37,827 bases of DNA from Chloroflexi bacterium OLB15 (GCA_001567085.1 LMZS01000070.1:1-37827); one strand, 5' to 3'; positions 7,101 through 15,099 are shown, numbered from the stretch's first letter. Notes: generated by a model from the letters alone, not told the origin. Translations and numbers: made by a program.

Positions 7101-8900
7101 TTATCCCCCAAACTCTGGGCACGGCGTGCTTTGCGCCACATTATCCGAGCGTGTCCAGCCATTCACCTGTATTCCGTCTACTTCAAACACGATCCGATAC
7201 CAGATGGCATTGGTTTGTGCTTCCTGTGCAATTTCCAAAACCTGCGCCAGTCGCCCCGGAGGAAGATCGCCAACTCGGGTTGAATCAGTAGTGGGCCGTG
7301 ATCTCACGTACTTATTTTCAGCGCTAATGTTCACCACCGTACACAAGAAGGTCGGTGTTGGTGTAATGGTCGGCGTATCCGTCGCTGTCGGCGTATCCGT
7401 CGGCGTCGGAGTGTCCGTCGGCGTATAGCTCGGAGTAAAAGTGTACGTAGGGGTAAACGTATCGGTCGGTGTAAAGGTTTCTGTTGGCAGCGGGGTATCC
7501 GTTGGCGTGTTGCTGGGCGTAAAGGTATCGCTTGGTGTATAGGTCGCCGTTGGCGTATCCGTCGGCGGCGGGAACACAACAGGCTGCCATACATCGCGTG
7601 TCAGCACAATGATCATCAGCAGAATAATAATGCCCGCGCCAATCGCGCCATAAATACGCAGCCGGGAGCGCTTGCGCAGTTCTGCGATCTGCGCTTCTAC
7701 ACGCGCAATTTCAGCGCGCCTTCCCAGAATGGTGAACGGTTCTTCCTGTGCTGCTTCTACCAGCGCTTCGGCCTCATCTACGCTGCCTTCTTCCAGCGCG
7801 CCAACAGCACGCTCCACAATCCGCGCCAGCAAATCGCTAACCACCGTGCGATAGCGGCTGTCTTGTGCGTAATCCTTGAGGCCAGCCAGCATCGAGCGAG
7901 CCTGTACCAGATCGCTGTCATCGTTCTGAGCAATCAAGGTAGAGGCGCGTTCAATCACCTGCCGCACGCGCTGCAATTCGCTCACCGTTGCGCGGGCTTC
8001 GATCAGCATTTGTGAAATGCCGGGATCGCCCGGATCAAGTTTGTTCCCCTGCTCTAGCAGCGCCAGCGCATCGCTGGTTAGCGAAATGCGCTCCTCTACC
8101 GATGAAGCGCCTTTTGCGCGGGTCATCGCCGCGCCAGCCTGATCGGCAATCTGCGTCTTGATCAGGTTCAGGCGGTTGTTGGCATCAGCAGTCAACTGCG
8201 CAAGCCGCTGGCTGTTTGGCAGCAGTTGGCGTAAACGCGCCAGCGTTCCTAACACCGTTTGCAGGGTCGCGACCTGATCGTTCAGCGAGCCGGAAAGCAT
8301 AGTTAACTGTACGCTGGCATTTTCAGCATCTGCCTGAATGCGGCGCGTCTTCTCAATCCGATCTTCCGCCGCCGGATCGTTAGCAACCACCCGCAGCGCG
8401 CCTTCATATTTACGCAGCGCTTCCGCCCAATTATCAGAGTTGAGCAGTCTATCGCCTTCAGAGATCATCTCACGCGCCAGCGATAAATCCTGAATTTCAA
8501 GCAGCGCCTGTTCAGCATCTTTCCAGCTTAAAATACCGGCACGTTCAGCCAGATCGCGCGCCTCGCGGTAAAGGCGTTCCGCTTCATCGTAGTTACCTGC
8601 GCGAACCAGCGAGTTGGCGCGGTTGTAGGAAACACGCGCCTCAAAGGGGATACGATGATCGGGCACAACCCCGCGAATCAGGTTATCTTCAGCTTTCTGG
8701 CGATAATCCAGCGCCGTCGCGTTAGTGGGCTGTATGCCTAGAATCTTGTTTGAAAGGTCAATAACGTTCTGATATTCGCCCGCGTAATAGGCCTGCGTAA
8801 TTTCTGAAATCAGCGATTCAACGTCCCCATTCCCAACGCGCTTGTGCCGCTGCGGGTGGCGCTTTTCGGCCTTTGGAAGCAGGCTTGGCTTCTGGCTCAT
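7101..8900 (-). CDS. TPR-like, membrane-anchored protein with Thr/Pro stalk and C-terminal SH3-like domain
   Basis: The open frame gives 599 residues. A helical N-terminal region with TPR-like repeats ('YYAGEYQNVIDLSNKIL', 'GNYDEAERLYREARDL', 'DNWAEALRKYEGAL') and long coiled helices extends to about residue 400. A single transmembrane helix follows (about 412-432), then a stalk of about 80 residues made of TPTDT-type repeats, and a C-terminal bacterial SH3-like domain ('VRSRPTTDSTRVGDLPPG'). The topology suggests a cytoplasmic TPR half and an outside SH3-like half. Its first 28 residues are strongly basic and look like an out-of-frame reading of the preceding gene, with no internal ATG or GTG start. 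It is therefore probably the 3' part of the gene starting at 9411, split by one extra base at 8825-8828. Ligand unknown. Confidence 0.75.
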   Translation of the reverse strand: MSQKPSLLPKAEKRHPQRHKRVGNGDVESLISEITQAYYAGEYQNVIDLSNKILGIQPTNATALDYRQKAEDNLIRGVVPDHRIPFEARVSYNRANSLVRAGNYDEAERLYREARDLAERAGILSWKDAEQALLEIQDLSLAREMISEGDRLLNSDNWAEALRKYEGALRVVANDPAAEDRIEKTRRIQADAENASVQLTMLSGSLNDQVATLQTVLGTLARLRQLLPNSQRLAQLTADANNRLNLIKTQIADQAGAAMTRAKGASSVEERISLTSDALALLEQGNKLDPGDPGISQMLIEARATVSELQRVRQVIERASTLIAQNDDSDLVQARSMLAGLKDYAQDSRYRTVVSDLLARIVERAVGALEEGSVDEAEALVEAAQEEPFTILGRRAEIARVEAQIAELRKRSRLRIYGAIGAGIIILLMIIVLTRDVWQPVVFPPPTDTPTATYTPSDTFTPSNTPTDTPLPTETFTPTDTFTPTYTFTPSYTPTDTPTPTDTPTATDTPTITPTPTFLCTVVNISAENKYVRSRPTTDSTRVGDLPPGRLAQVLEIAQEAQTNAIWYRIVFEVDGIQVNGWTRSDNVAQSTPCPEFGG

Positions 8901-9411
8901 CGGCTGATGCTGGAAGGCTTGGCTCTGGAACGCTGGCGGCGCGTTTTTCTTTACCGCTTGCCCCTCCGCCGGGGGGTGGCGGCAAACGGGGAACGCCGTG
9001 CCGCACGAACAAATCGTTAATGCGCTGGCGTGCCTGCGAGTTTTTCGCCCCCGCTTCTTCCAGCATACTAATCACTTCGCCATCGCGTGGGCTAAGCGCC
9101 AACGCTTCGGTCAAAATATCAATAACCTCATCAACATCATTTTCATCGTTTGCCAGTTCAAGGCGAATACGCGCTTTACGCAGCAGGCCGCGAATAGCCG
9201 TCGCGCTGGAAACGGTATTTCCCCCACCGCCTAGTTTTGCAACTTCTGCAAATAGTGCCTGTGCGCTCGCTTCCTGAGGTGTATTTTTGGCATCAGCCAG
9301 CAGCCCCCGGGCAGCCCGTTCCAGATCAGCCAGCGCGCCAGCATCTGGCTGTTCACCGAGCGCATTGAGTTGACGGCGTAAGTCTTCGATTTGACGTTGA
9401 AGATCGGGCAT
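8818..9411 (-). CDS. N-terminal part of the TPR/SH3 scaffold protein (coiled coil and helical repeats)
   Basis: Begins at ATG 9411 ('MPDLQRQIEDL') with GGAG about eleven bases upstream. The frame extends further up, but no better start is seen. 197 residues: a coiled coil (1-35), helical repeat segments including 'DVIDILTEALALSPRDGEVI', which is TPR-like, then a Pro/Ala/Lys-rich linker. It ends at 8818 right after 'QARWEWGR'. Removing one G from the run at 8825-8828 joins it to the next frame as '...ARWEWDVESLISEITQAYY', giving one protein of about 769 residues, with the transmembrane helix near 582-602 and the SH3-like domain at 694-769. The 83-base overlap of two same-strand genes is otherwise hard to explain. 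Confidence 0.7.
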   Translation of the reverse strand: MPDLQRQIEDLRRQLNALGEQPDAGALADLERAARGLLADAKNTPQEASAQALFAEVAKLGGGGNTVSSATAIRGLLRKARIRLELANDENDVDEVIDILTEALALSPRDGEVISMLEEAGAKNSQARQRINDLFVRHGVPRLPPPPGGGASGKEKRAASVPEPSLPASADEPEAKPASKGRKAPPAAAQARWEWGR

Positions 9412-9467
9412 AAAAACCCCCGCTCCGCTCTTTGAATGGCGACTTCGTGCGAACGTTAACGCATTTA

Positions 9468-9569
9468 GCCAGCCGTCACAAGTGCGGATTCCCTTCGCCA
9501 GTTCGCCGCCACAAACGAAACCCCGCTGCAAACGGCGGCTGGCCTTACGCGGGACTCGGCAGCTTTTTT
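9468..9569 (+). promoter_or_regulatory. Candidate switching leader with terminator before the thioesterase-azlD-tmk operon
   Basis: On the plus strand an intrinsic-terminator-like hairpin occupies 9538-9563 (GCT, bulged G, GCC / GGCAGC), followed by TTTTTT at 9564-9569. Its 5' arm can instead pair with an upstream segment: GCCAGCCG (9468-9475) with CGGCTGGC (9536-9543). A third pairing, GCCGCC (9505-9510) with GGCGGC (9534-9539), competes with that one. Such exclusive pairings are typical of attenuators and riboswitches. I do not recognise a known aptamer, and the plus-strand promoter candidate (TTGAAT 9432-9437, GTTAAC 9455-9460) is weak. The same segment is also the 5' region of the divergent gene. 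Confidence 0.35.
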
Positions 9570-9644
9570 AGGCATGTTATGCTGGTATTCGCATGTTGTG
9601 TCATTTGTATGTTGTAACGTCAAAATATCGGTCTGAGGCAATCC

Positions 9645-10535
9645 ATGCCCAACATTCATAGGGTTACATTCCCGGTTCGCAGTTACGAATGTGACTTTTA
9701 CGGACACGTGAATCAAGTGAACTACCTGCGCTACATGCAGGAAGCCGCTGTCAGCGCTTCGGCAGCGGTTGGCTATGATGAAACACATTACGCGCAGTTA
9801 AACGCTATCTGGTTCATCCGCGAGCTTGAAATTGAGTATTTCAACCCGCTCAAGATGGGTGACAGCGTGAATATCGCCACATGGGTGGGCGATTTTCGCC
9901 GTGTACGCAGTCGCCGTTTTTACGAAATGACGCGAGCAGCGGATAATCAACCAGTGGTCAAAGCCAGCGTAGATTGGGTTTACCTAAACCGCAGCACCGG
10001 CTTACCCCAGCAAATCCCTGACGAAATGGCGGCCGCCTTTGTGCCAGATACCGCCGAACGCGCGCAGGAAGCAGAGCGCCGCGCCAAATTTCCGGAAGCG
10101 CCGCCTAAGCCCGCTGGCGCATTCACCATGAAACGGCGGGTAGAATGGCGCGATATTGACGCCGCCCAGCATGTAAATAATGCGAATTATCTGGCTTTCA
10201 TGGAAGAATCTGGCGTTGAGGCTGCGGCTGCGCGCGATTGGCCGTTTGACCGCATGCAAAGCCATAATATCGGCATCATGGCGCGCAAACACCATATCGA
10301 ATACCGTCTGCAAGCAACACTGGGCGAAGAATTGGACGTCACCACCTACTTGGCTGAACTACGCCGCAGCACAGTCAACCGTATTTACCTGATCCATCGC
10401 GCTTCTGATAACGCATTGGTGGCGCAATCGTGTTCTCAGTTCATGTGCGTAAACCTGGCACGCGGTACACTAATGCGCTTTCCCGAAGATTTCATACGCG
10501 ATTTTGCCGACAGTATTGCTGGGGAAACCGTCTAA
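9645..10535 (+). CDS. Double-hotdog acyl-CoA/acyl-ACP thioesterase
   Basis: 296 residues made of two tandem 4HBT-like hotdog domains. The first begins 'VRSYECDFYGHVNQVNYLRY', with Asp17, His21 and Asn23 in the YbgC-type active-site pattern. The second begins near residue 167 with 'EWRDIDAAQHVNNANYLAF'. Both halves keep the D..HVN catalytic motif, unlike plant FatA/B-type enzymes, where one half is degenerate. It should hydrolyse acyl thioesters in the cytoplasm; chain length unknown. GAGG lies just upstream of ATG 9645. First gene of a tight operon: the next gene starts two bases after its stop. Confidence 0.85.
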   Translation: MPNIHRVTFPVRSYECDFYGHVNQVNYLRYMQEAAVSASAAVGYDETHYAQLNAIWFIRELEIEYFNPLKMGDSVNIATWVGDFRRVRSRRFYEMTRAADNQPVVKASVDWVYLNRSTGLPQQIPDEMAAAFVPDTAERAQEAERRAKFPEAPPKPAGAFTMKRRVEWRDIDAAQHVNNANYLAFMEESGVEAAAARDWPFDRMQSHNIGIMARKHHIEYRLQATLGEELDVTTYLAELRRSTVNRIYLIHRASDNALVAQSCSQFMCVNLARGTLMRFPEDFIRDFADSIAGETV

Positions 10536-10537
10536 CC

Positions 10538-10861
10538 ATGAATGAAGTTGCGCTAGTTCTGGGGATGGCTATCGTCACCTTTATCGTTCGCTATCCGGTC
10601 ATGGTGTTAGTCAGCAAAATGCCGATGCCACAGCCCATCGCTGACGCGCTGCGCTATGTGCCGCCTGCCGTGCTTGCCGCGATTGTCGTCCCTGCGGTGC
10701 TGATGCCCAAAGGAACTATTGATATTTCGCCAGGTAACGCTTACCTGATCGCCGCCATCGTGTGCATCATTGTGGCCTGGCGCACAAATAATCTGGTGCT
10801 GACCATCATACTAGGCATGGGTACCATGTTGGGCTGGCGCGCGCTGACTGGCGGATTATAA
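10538..10861 (+). CDS. AzlD-family membrane protein (branched-chain amino acid export subunit)
   Basis: 107 residues, with three to four hydrophobic segments and the family-typical opening 'TFIVRYPVMVLVSKMPMPQPIADALRYVPPAVLAAIVVP' region (PF05437). AzlD normally works with the larger AzlC permease to export branched-chain amino acids or their analogues. No azlC is present here. The start ATG 10538 lies two bases after the thioesterase stop, and the stop is three bases before tmk, so the three genes are translated as a unit. An orphan AzlD may pair with a distant AzlC or act alone; function at family level. Confidence 0.8.
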   Translation: MNEVALVLGMAIVTFIVRYPVMVLVSKMPMPQPIADALRYVPPAVLAAIVVPAVLMPKGTIDISPGNAYLIAAIVCIIVAWRTNNLVLTIILGMGTMLGWRALTGGL

Positions 10862-10864
10862 TTC

Positions 10865-11545
10865 ATGGGAGCCGAGCGCTTGACCACACAAGATAAAGCT
10901 GCATTCTTTCTGGTTATTGAAGGGTTAGACGGATCTGGTAAAAGTGAAGTTTCGCGCCGCCTTGCCGCGCTTTTACGCGAAGTGATCGGAGATCGCGTGC
11001 TTCTCACCTATGAGCCTAATGATCCTTCAGCGGCAGGGGTTTTCATTCGTGAGGTTCTGGCGCATAAAATCCAAACTTCACCGCGCGCGTTAGCGCTGGC
11101 CTACGCCCTCAACCGCGCGGATCATACGCTGCGTGTCATCAACCCGTTCCTCAATAGCGCCAATGAACAGGATGGCATGCAGCATATTGTGATTTGTGAC
11201 CGGTACTATCTATCCTCACTGGTCTACCAGGCGGTGCCCCCGCTCAGTATGCAAGAAGTGTGGCAAATCAACGCTGACGCACGCAAGCCAGACCTCATCC
11301 TGTTCATGGATGCAAGCGCCGATACCTGCTATGCGCGCATGGGTAAACGTGGGGGCGAGCGCGAGCTTTTTGATACTAATCTGGCAGTGCGTCGCGGGCA
11401 TTATATGCAGTCTATCGCCTTCTTGCGTGAGCGTGACCATCGCATCGTTGAAATTGATGCCGATCCCGATTTACCGGCAGTATTAAGCAGCGTGGTTTCG
11501 GCGCTTAAAGCGCATGGGCCAGGCTGGTTAGGCAGCCTGCTGTAG
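10865..11545 (+). CDS. tmk: Thymidylate kinase
   Basis: 226-residue P-loop nucleotide kinase: dTMP + ATP to dTDP, an essential step of dTTP synthesis. It shows the P-loop EGLDGSGKS (about residues 19-27), the dTMP-binding DRYYLSSLVYQ segment, and a LID-like region around 'GKRGGERELFD'. The body of the protein is slightly divergent: the usual '(T/R)REPGGT' is replaced by 'TYEPNDPSAAG'. That still supplies the Glu-Pro pair but lacks the Arg and double Gly, so catalytic detail or acceptor specificity may differ. Last gene of the operon, followed by a bidirectional terminator. Confidence 0.85.
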   Translation: MGAERLTTQDKAAFFLVIEGLDGSGKSEVSRRLAALLREVIGDRVLLTYEPNDPSAAGVFIREVLAHKIQTSPRALALAYALNRADHTLRVINPFLNSANEQDGMQHIVICDRYYLSSLVYQAVPPLSMQEVWQINADARKPDLILFMDASADTCYARMGKRGGERELFDTNLAVRRGHYMQSIAFLRERDHRIVEIDADPDLPAVLSSVVSALKAHGPGWLGSLL

Positions 11546-11563
11546 ATCAGCAACCAGAAATAA

Positions 11564-11589
11564 ACAGGGCGACTTAGCAGCCGCCCTGT
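11564..11589. terminator. Bidirectional terminator between tmk and the HEAT-repeat gene
   Basis: Perfect 8-bp stem ACAGGGCG (11564-11571) / CGCCCTGT (11582-11589) with a 10-base loop, placed between two convergent genes. It is followed by AAAAGTTTT on the plus side and by a T-containing AT stretch on the minus side. The poly-T is short, so strength is uncertain. Confidence 0.6.
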
Positions 11590-11596
11590 AAAAGTT

Positions 11597-12943
11597 TTAG
11601 CTGTTCTGTACAACCGTCATCAACGTTTGCGCCGCCGTCAATTTGCCCATCGCCGTATTTAGCTCGGCAATCTGGTTATCCGCCAGCGCAGCAAGATTTC
11701 CGGCCTGGCAAGCGCTCCCAAATATCGTCCAGCTCGCGCGTATGGTGGTAAGCGCCTCATTCACCAGCCTTGCCGCCTCAGAAAGCTGCGGCACAGCCTG
11801 CGCCACATCATCCGGAAGCTGATAATTAGCGGGTATCGTCGTCGGCGTGCTCAAGTCATTGCAGCCCTGCGTTTGCCCGGCAGTGGCCGCATCCGTCCAA
11901 TATTGCAGCACCAGGCTGCCCGCGCCGCGCGGGGCAACCAGCGAGTCGCTGATTCCCATCAGATCGCGCAGCACTGTGTCAGGATCAACAATCACGATTT
12001 CACGGGTGGGCGGCGCTAATGTCGCGGCTGTCGTGGGTACTGCTGTCGCTTCAATGGCTGCGGTAGGCACGCCGGGAACAGCCCCGGTAGCTGCCGGTGG
12101 CGCAGTTGCCGCCTGCGGCGCGGGCTGCGCATTTTCAGCAGCGGTTAATACCGCGTCGGCGGTAGGCAGCGCTTGCATCGCTGGAATAATCATTCCATAA
12201 ACCTGGCCTATATTCTGCGCGTTTAGCGTTTCGCCGCCAAAACATGACCCTACCAAACGCTGCCGCGCGGCCTGCTCGCGGGTGAGCGTGTCGTTCATCA
12301 GGTTTACCACCTGAGCCAGATCAGGGAATGCGCTCAGGTCAAATGCCGCAAGCGAGTCTGGTTGGATGTCGTTGAAATAGGCCTGGCAGTCAATTGAACC
12401 TCCGCCAAGCACAGCCTGGAACTGCGATTGAAGGGTATTCAAGTTATCTCGCAGTTGATTGAAGACGGGGCGTATTTGTCTCGCTGCTGCTGCCTGCGCC
12501 GCATAGTCTACCGGCGGCGGGGCAATAGTTGGCACCACGCTGGAAAGCACGCCAGCAGGCAGATAGCGATACAAAACAAATAAAGCGGCCAGCGACAACG
12601 CCAGCGCCAGCACTGTTTTCACCCAGCGCCCTGTGCGCCTGCGCTGCCCGATCTTACCCTCAAGCTCCACTTTTGTGAGCAGCCTGGTCACTTTATCTTC
12701 TTTACCCGCCTGAAGCGCCGCATCCACAGCGCGGAACTGCCCTAGCGCATAGGCAGCGGCATCGCGCACTTTGGCGCTAGAATCGCTCAGGTGTACTGAG
12801 ACCAATTCATCAACGGCGCTGTCTGCGGCTAATTCGCCTAGCATGAGCGCGGCATCCCGGCGATCACGCCAGTTTGATGATGCAAGCATGTTGATCAATC
12901 GTTCGATTTGCTGTTGGCGGGCAGTAGCTTCGGCCTGACTCAT
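11597..12943 (-). CDS. HEAT-repeat membrane protein, unknown function
   Basis: 448 residues. The N-terminal ~90 residues form two to three HEAT/PBS-lyase-type repeats ('SSNWRDRRDAALMLGELA', 'DSSAKVRDAAAYALGQF'), predicted cytoplasmic. One transmembrane helix follows at about 109-129, preceded by a basic stretch (QRRRTGRWVK), consistent with N-in topology. The outer part has two helical regions with similar sequences: 'FNDIQPDSLAAFDLSAFPDLAQVVNLMNDTLTREQAARQRLVGSCFGG', and a C-terminal counterpart 'AVPQLSEAARLVNEALTTIRASWTIFGSACQAGN'. They are separated by an Ala/Pro/Thr linker. The conserved Cys in each suggests a duplicated domain. Its plan matches the TPR/SH3 protein at 7101-9411: a cytoplasmic helical repeat, one helix, an outer domain. 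Family unknown. Confidence 0.65.
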   Translation of the reverse strand: MSQAEATARQQQIERLINMLASSNWRDRRDAALMLGELAADSAVDELVSVHLSDSSAKVRDAAAYALGQFRAVDAALQAGKEDKVTRLLTKVELEGKIGQRRRTGRWVKTVLALALSLAALFVLYRYLPAGVLSSVVPTIAPPPVDYAAQAAAARQIRPVFNQLRDNLNTLQSQFQAVLGGGSIDCQAYFNDIQPDSLAAFDLSAFPDLAQVVNLMNDTLTREQAARQRLVGSCFGGETLNAQNIGQVYGMIIPAMQALPTADAVLTAAENAQPAPQAATAPPAATGAVPGVPTAAIEATAVPTTAATLAPPTREIVIVDPDTVLRDLMGISDSLVAPRGAGSLVLQYWTDAATAGQTQGCNDLSTPTTIPANYQLPDDVAQAVPQLSEAARLVNEALTTIRASWTIFGSACQAGNLAALADNQIAELNTAMGKLTAAQTLMTVVQNS

Positions 12944-13000
12944 ACCTGATCGCTCCAGTGGTTACATGTTCAAGGATAAACGAGAAATCATCCTAGAATC

Positions 13001-13037
13001 AAAAATACAGGCGCATGAATTTACATACGCCTGTATT
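13001..13037 (-). terminator. Intrinsic terminator after the diheme cytochrome gene
   Basis: Perfect 10-bp stem AATACAGGCG (13004-13013) / CGCCTGTATT (13028-13037) with a 14-base loop. On the minus strand the stem runs into TTTTT (13005-13001). It separates the cytochrome gene from the HEAT-repeat gene. Confidence 0.85.
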
Positions 13038-13063
13038 CATCAAGCTAAAGCGGCTTAAATCAG

Positions 13064-14014
13064 TTAGCTGCCAGCGCGTAAATACGCGATCAACGCATCA
13101 ATTTGCGCGTCGTTCAAAGCCGGATAGCCCCCACGATACGGATGGGTAAACGTATCAATAGCAGCTACAGGCGGCACAGCGTTGGTTAGCATCTCACGAA
13201 TTTCGCCGTCCGTCATCTCTGTCTGTGCCAGTTCTGCGCGGTCAGCATGGCAAGAAGCGCACGCCCACAAATAGGCTGACTCGCCGTCAATTTCAACTTC
13301 AGACTGTGCCTGTTCCGGATCAAGAGGCGCAAGCGCCAGTTCACCAGCTTCACCACTGAATGGCGGCACCGCAGCAGCATCAAGCGCGTTGAGCGGCAGC
13401 GGCTCAAATGGCCGAACCGTAGCCACGACCTCAGGTTCAGCGCCCTCATTGCTAGCAACCGCGCCGTTCAGCGAGCGTATGTAAGCCACGACATTGAACA
13501 GGTCTTCATCCGTCAGTGACGGATTGCCGCCGCGTGCTGGCATCACCTGACCTGTTGTATTCAGTGGATCGTTAGCAGCCCGGCCAACAGCCATGAAATC
13601 AACAAGTCCCTGATCATCCAGGCCATTCACAAATTCACTGTCTACCAGCGGCTTGCCTAGTCCGGGAACACCAGCGCCACCAATGCCATGGCAGGCAAAG
13701 CAAAGACCCGAATAAATACGCTCACCGGCAGCCACCTGCTCTGCGGTGTATTCCACTTGAGCCGCAGCGGCGCCTTCGGCTGTGGGTAACGGCGGCGGTT
13801 CACTGCCCATCGTCGGCGTAGCCACAAGCGCGACTTCTACTTCAGCAGTAGCCTCAGCCGTTGAGGAAGAACTATCCAATCCGGCAGGGATAATCTGCCC
13901 GGAAAATATCGCTACAAGTACGCCGGCAAAGAGCAGGAACAAAACAAAAATGGCAAAGGGGTTTCCATCTTCACCCTGCTTTTCCGACGGCGGATTGGGC
14001 GTTTGCTGACTCAT
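13064..14014 (-). CDS. Membrane-anchored diheme cytochrome c
   Basis: 316 residues. An N-terminal signal anchor (about 19-40) is followed by a low-complexity Ala/Thr/Glu/Pro spacer and two cytochrome c domains on the outside of the membrane. Heme motifs are CFACH (Cys105, Cys108, His109) and CASCH (Cys252, Cys255, His256). The first domain has a Met axial ligand candidate in QVMPARGG (Met158). In the second no Met occupies the usual position before 'LNDAQIDALIAYLR', and a His in 'TFTHPYRGGYP' may replace it. The gene lies ten bases after the multicopper oxidase gene with a strong GGAGGG site, so the two are surely cotranscribed and are likely electron-transfer partners. Confidence 0.87.
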   Translation of the reverse strand: MSQQTPNPPSEKQGEDGNPFAIFVLFLLFAGVLVAIFSGQIIPAGLDSSSSTAEATAEVEVALVATPTMGSEPPPLPTAEGAAAAQVEYTAEQVAAGERIYSGLCFACHGIGGAGVPGLGKPLVDSEFVNGLDDQGLVDFMAVGRAANDPLNTTGQVMPARGGNPSLTDEDLFNVVAYIRSLNGAVASNEGAEPEVVATVRPFEPLPLNALDAAAVPPFSGEAGELALAPLDPEQAQSEVEIDGESAYLWACASCHADRAELAQTEMTDGEIREMLTNAVPPVAAIDTFTHPYRGGYPALNDAQIDALIAYLRAGS

Positions 14015-14024
14015 ATACGCCCTC

Positions 14025-15044
14025 CTATTCCTGAACGACCAGCGCAGTCACCATACCAAACATGCCATTAGGCCCTTCTGCGTGAGAAAGAATATGGCAG
14101 TGGAATGCCCACGCGCCCAGCATATCGCAGTCCACCAACACATCATAACGTTCGCCCGGAGCAATATTCAGGGTGTCGCACAGGTACGGCGCAGGCAGGT
14201 TAAACCCGTCCTTGGCGATCACGAGTTGTGGCAGGCCGTGTAAGTGCATCGGGTGGATCATCAAGCCTTCGTTGAAGTAACGAATACGCACACGCTGCCC
14301 AAGCTGGGCAACAATCGGCTGAGTATAGGGGAAGCCCTTGCCGTTGATCGTGAAGCCGAGCGCAGAATCGTTCAGCACGAAAACATATTCAGCATCTACC
14401 TGCGGTTCCCGCGAAGCATCTGCCGGATCAATGATAAACGCGCCCAACAGCCCCCGCGTAACCTGTTCTGCCGCATTGTGATGCGAGTGATACATGTGCG
14501 AGCCGTAGTTGATCAGATCGAATTCATAGGTGTATTCAGTGCCGGGGGTAATTGGGGGCTGGGTGATGAAAGGAACGCCATCCATGTTATTAGGCAGGCG
14601 CAGGCCGTGCAAATGTACCGCCGTGCTCTGGGTCATTTCATTACGGCAAATAATACGCACCCGTTCGCCTTCAGTCGCGCGAATAATCGGGCCGGGAACG
14701 AGGCCATTGTACATCATTGCCGGAAAAGTCATGCCGCCGCCAGTATCCCAATCGCCTTCGGTGCAGGTGATACGGAATACCTTGACATCGCCATCCATTT
14801 CAGGCTCAAGCGGGGTACCCCAGAAACCGGGATCAGTCCCGATGTTATTGAGGAAAATATCAACGCCAGCCTGATGATGGGCATCCATTTCCGCCCAATC
14901 ACCTTCGGTCATCGAAGCCATATCATGGTCGTCCTGGGCCGCCACTTTTGCCGCCCCTGCCCCGATCCATGCAGCTCCTACGCCGCCCACCGTAGCTCCG
15001 GCAAGCTTTAGAAACTGCCGTCGCATCATCATGTATTCACTCAT
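14025..15044 (-). CDS. Two-domain multicopper oxidase (Tat-exported, small-laccase type)
   Basis: 339 residues with a twin-arginine signal (RRQFLKLAG, Arg8-Arg9) and two cupredoxin domains. All four multicopper motifs are present: HLHG (144-147), HSHH (186-189), HPMHLHG (264-270) and HCHILSHAEGPNGM (315-328). The type 1 copper ligands His264, Cys316, His321 and Met328 are in the second domain, as in Streptomyces small laccase. Two-domain enzymes of this kind form trimers in which the type 2/3 cluster sits between subunits. Expected activity is one-electron oxidation of a donor coupled to O2 reduction to water. The adjacent diheme cytochrome c suggests that a cytochrome, or a metal or phenol linked to it, is the donor. 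It is not a NirK: the NirK-type copper 1 motif in domain 1 is missing. Confidence 0.87.
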   Translation of the reverse strand: MSEYMMMRRQFLKLAGATVGGVGAAWIGAGAAKVAAQDDHDMASMTEGDWAEMDAHHQAGVDIFLNNIGTDPGFWGTPLEPEMDGDVKVFRITCTEGDWDTGGGMTFPAMMYNGLVPGPIIRATEGERVRIICRNEMTQSTAVHLHGLRLPNNMDGVPFITQPPITPGTEYTYEFDLINYGSHMYHSHHNAAEQVTRGLLGAFIIDPADASREPQVDAEYVFVLNDSALGFTINGKGFPYTQPIVAQLGQRVRIRYFNEGLMIHPMHLHGLPQLVIAKDGFNLPAPYLCDTLNIAPGERYDVLVDCDMLGAWAFHCHILSHAEGPNGMFGMVTALVVQE

Positions 15045-15099
15045 GACACATCTTCCTTGATTAAGTGATTAGATACTCTGCACGCAAGTCAAACATACT

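Noticed and set aside
7096..7428. Plus-strand Val/Gly-rich frame
   Set aside because: Mirror of the Thr/Pro stalk of the TPR/SH3 gene.
7337..7590. Tandem-repeat DNA resembling a minisatellite or CRISPR-like array
   Set aside because: The repeats are in-frame TPTDT-type codons of a protein stalk, with no constant spacer or repeat length.
9412..9644. Cobalamin riboswitch
   Set aside because: Only short GGGAA- and GCCGCC-like similarities; the B12-box order and spacing are missing.
14244..15011. 255-codon open frame on the plus strand
   Set aside because: It lies wholly antisense to the multicopper oxidase, which has complete copper motifs; the translation has no family features.
14025..15044. 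Copper nitrite reductase (NirK)
   Set aside because: It has two cupredoxin domains, but the type 1 copper Cys-His-Met set is in the second domain with an HCH motif, and HLHG/HSHH type 3 motifs are present, so it is a laccase-type oxidase.
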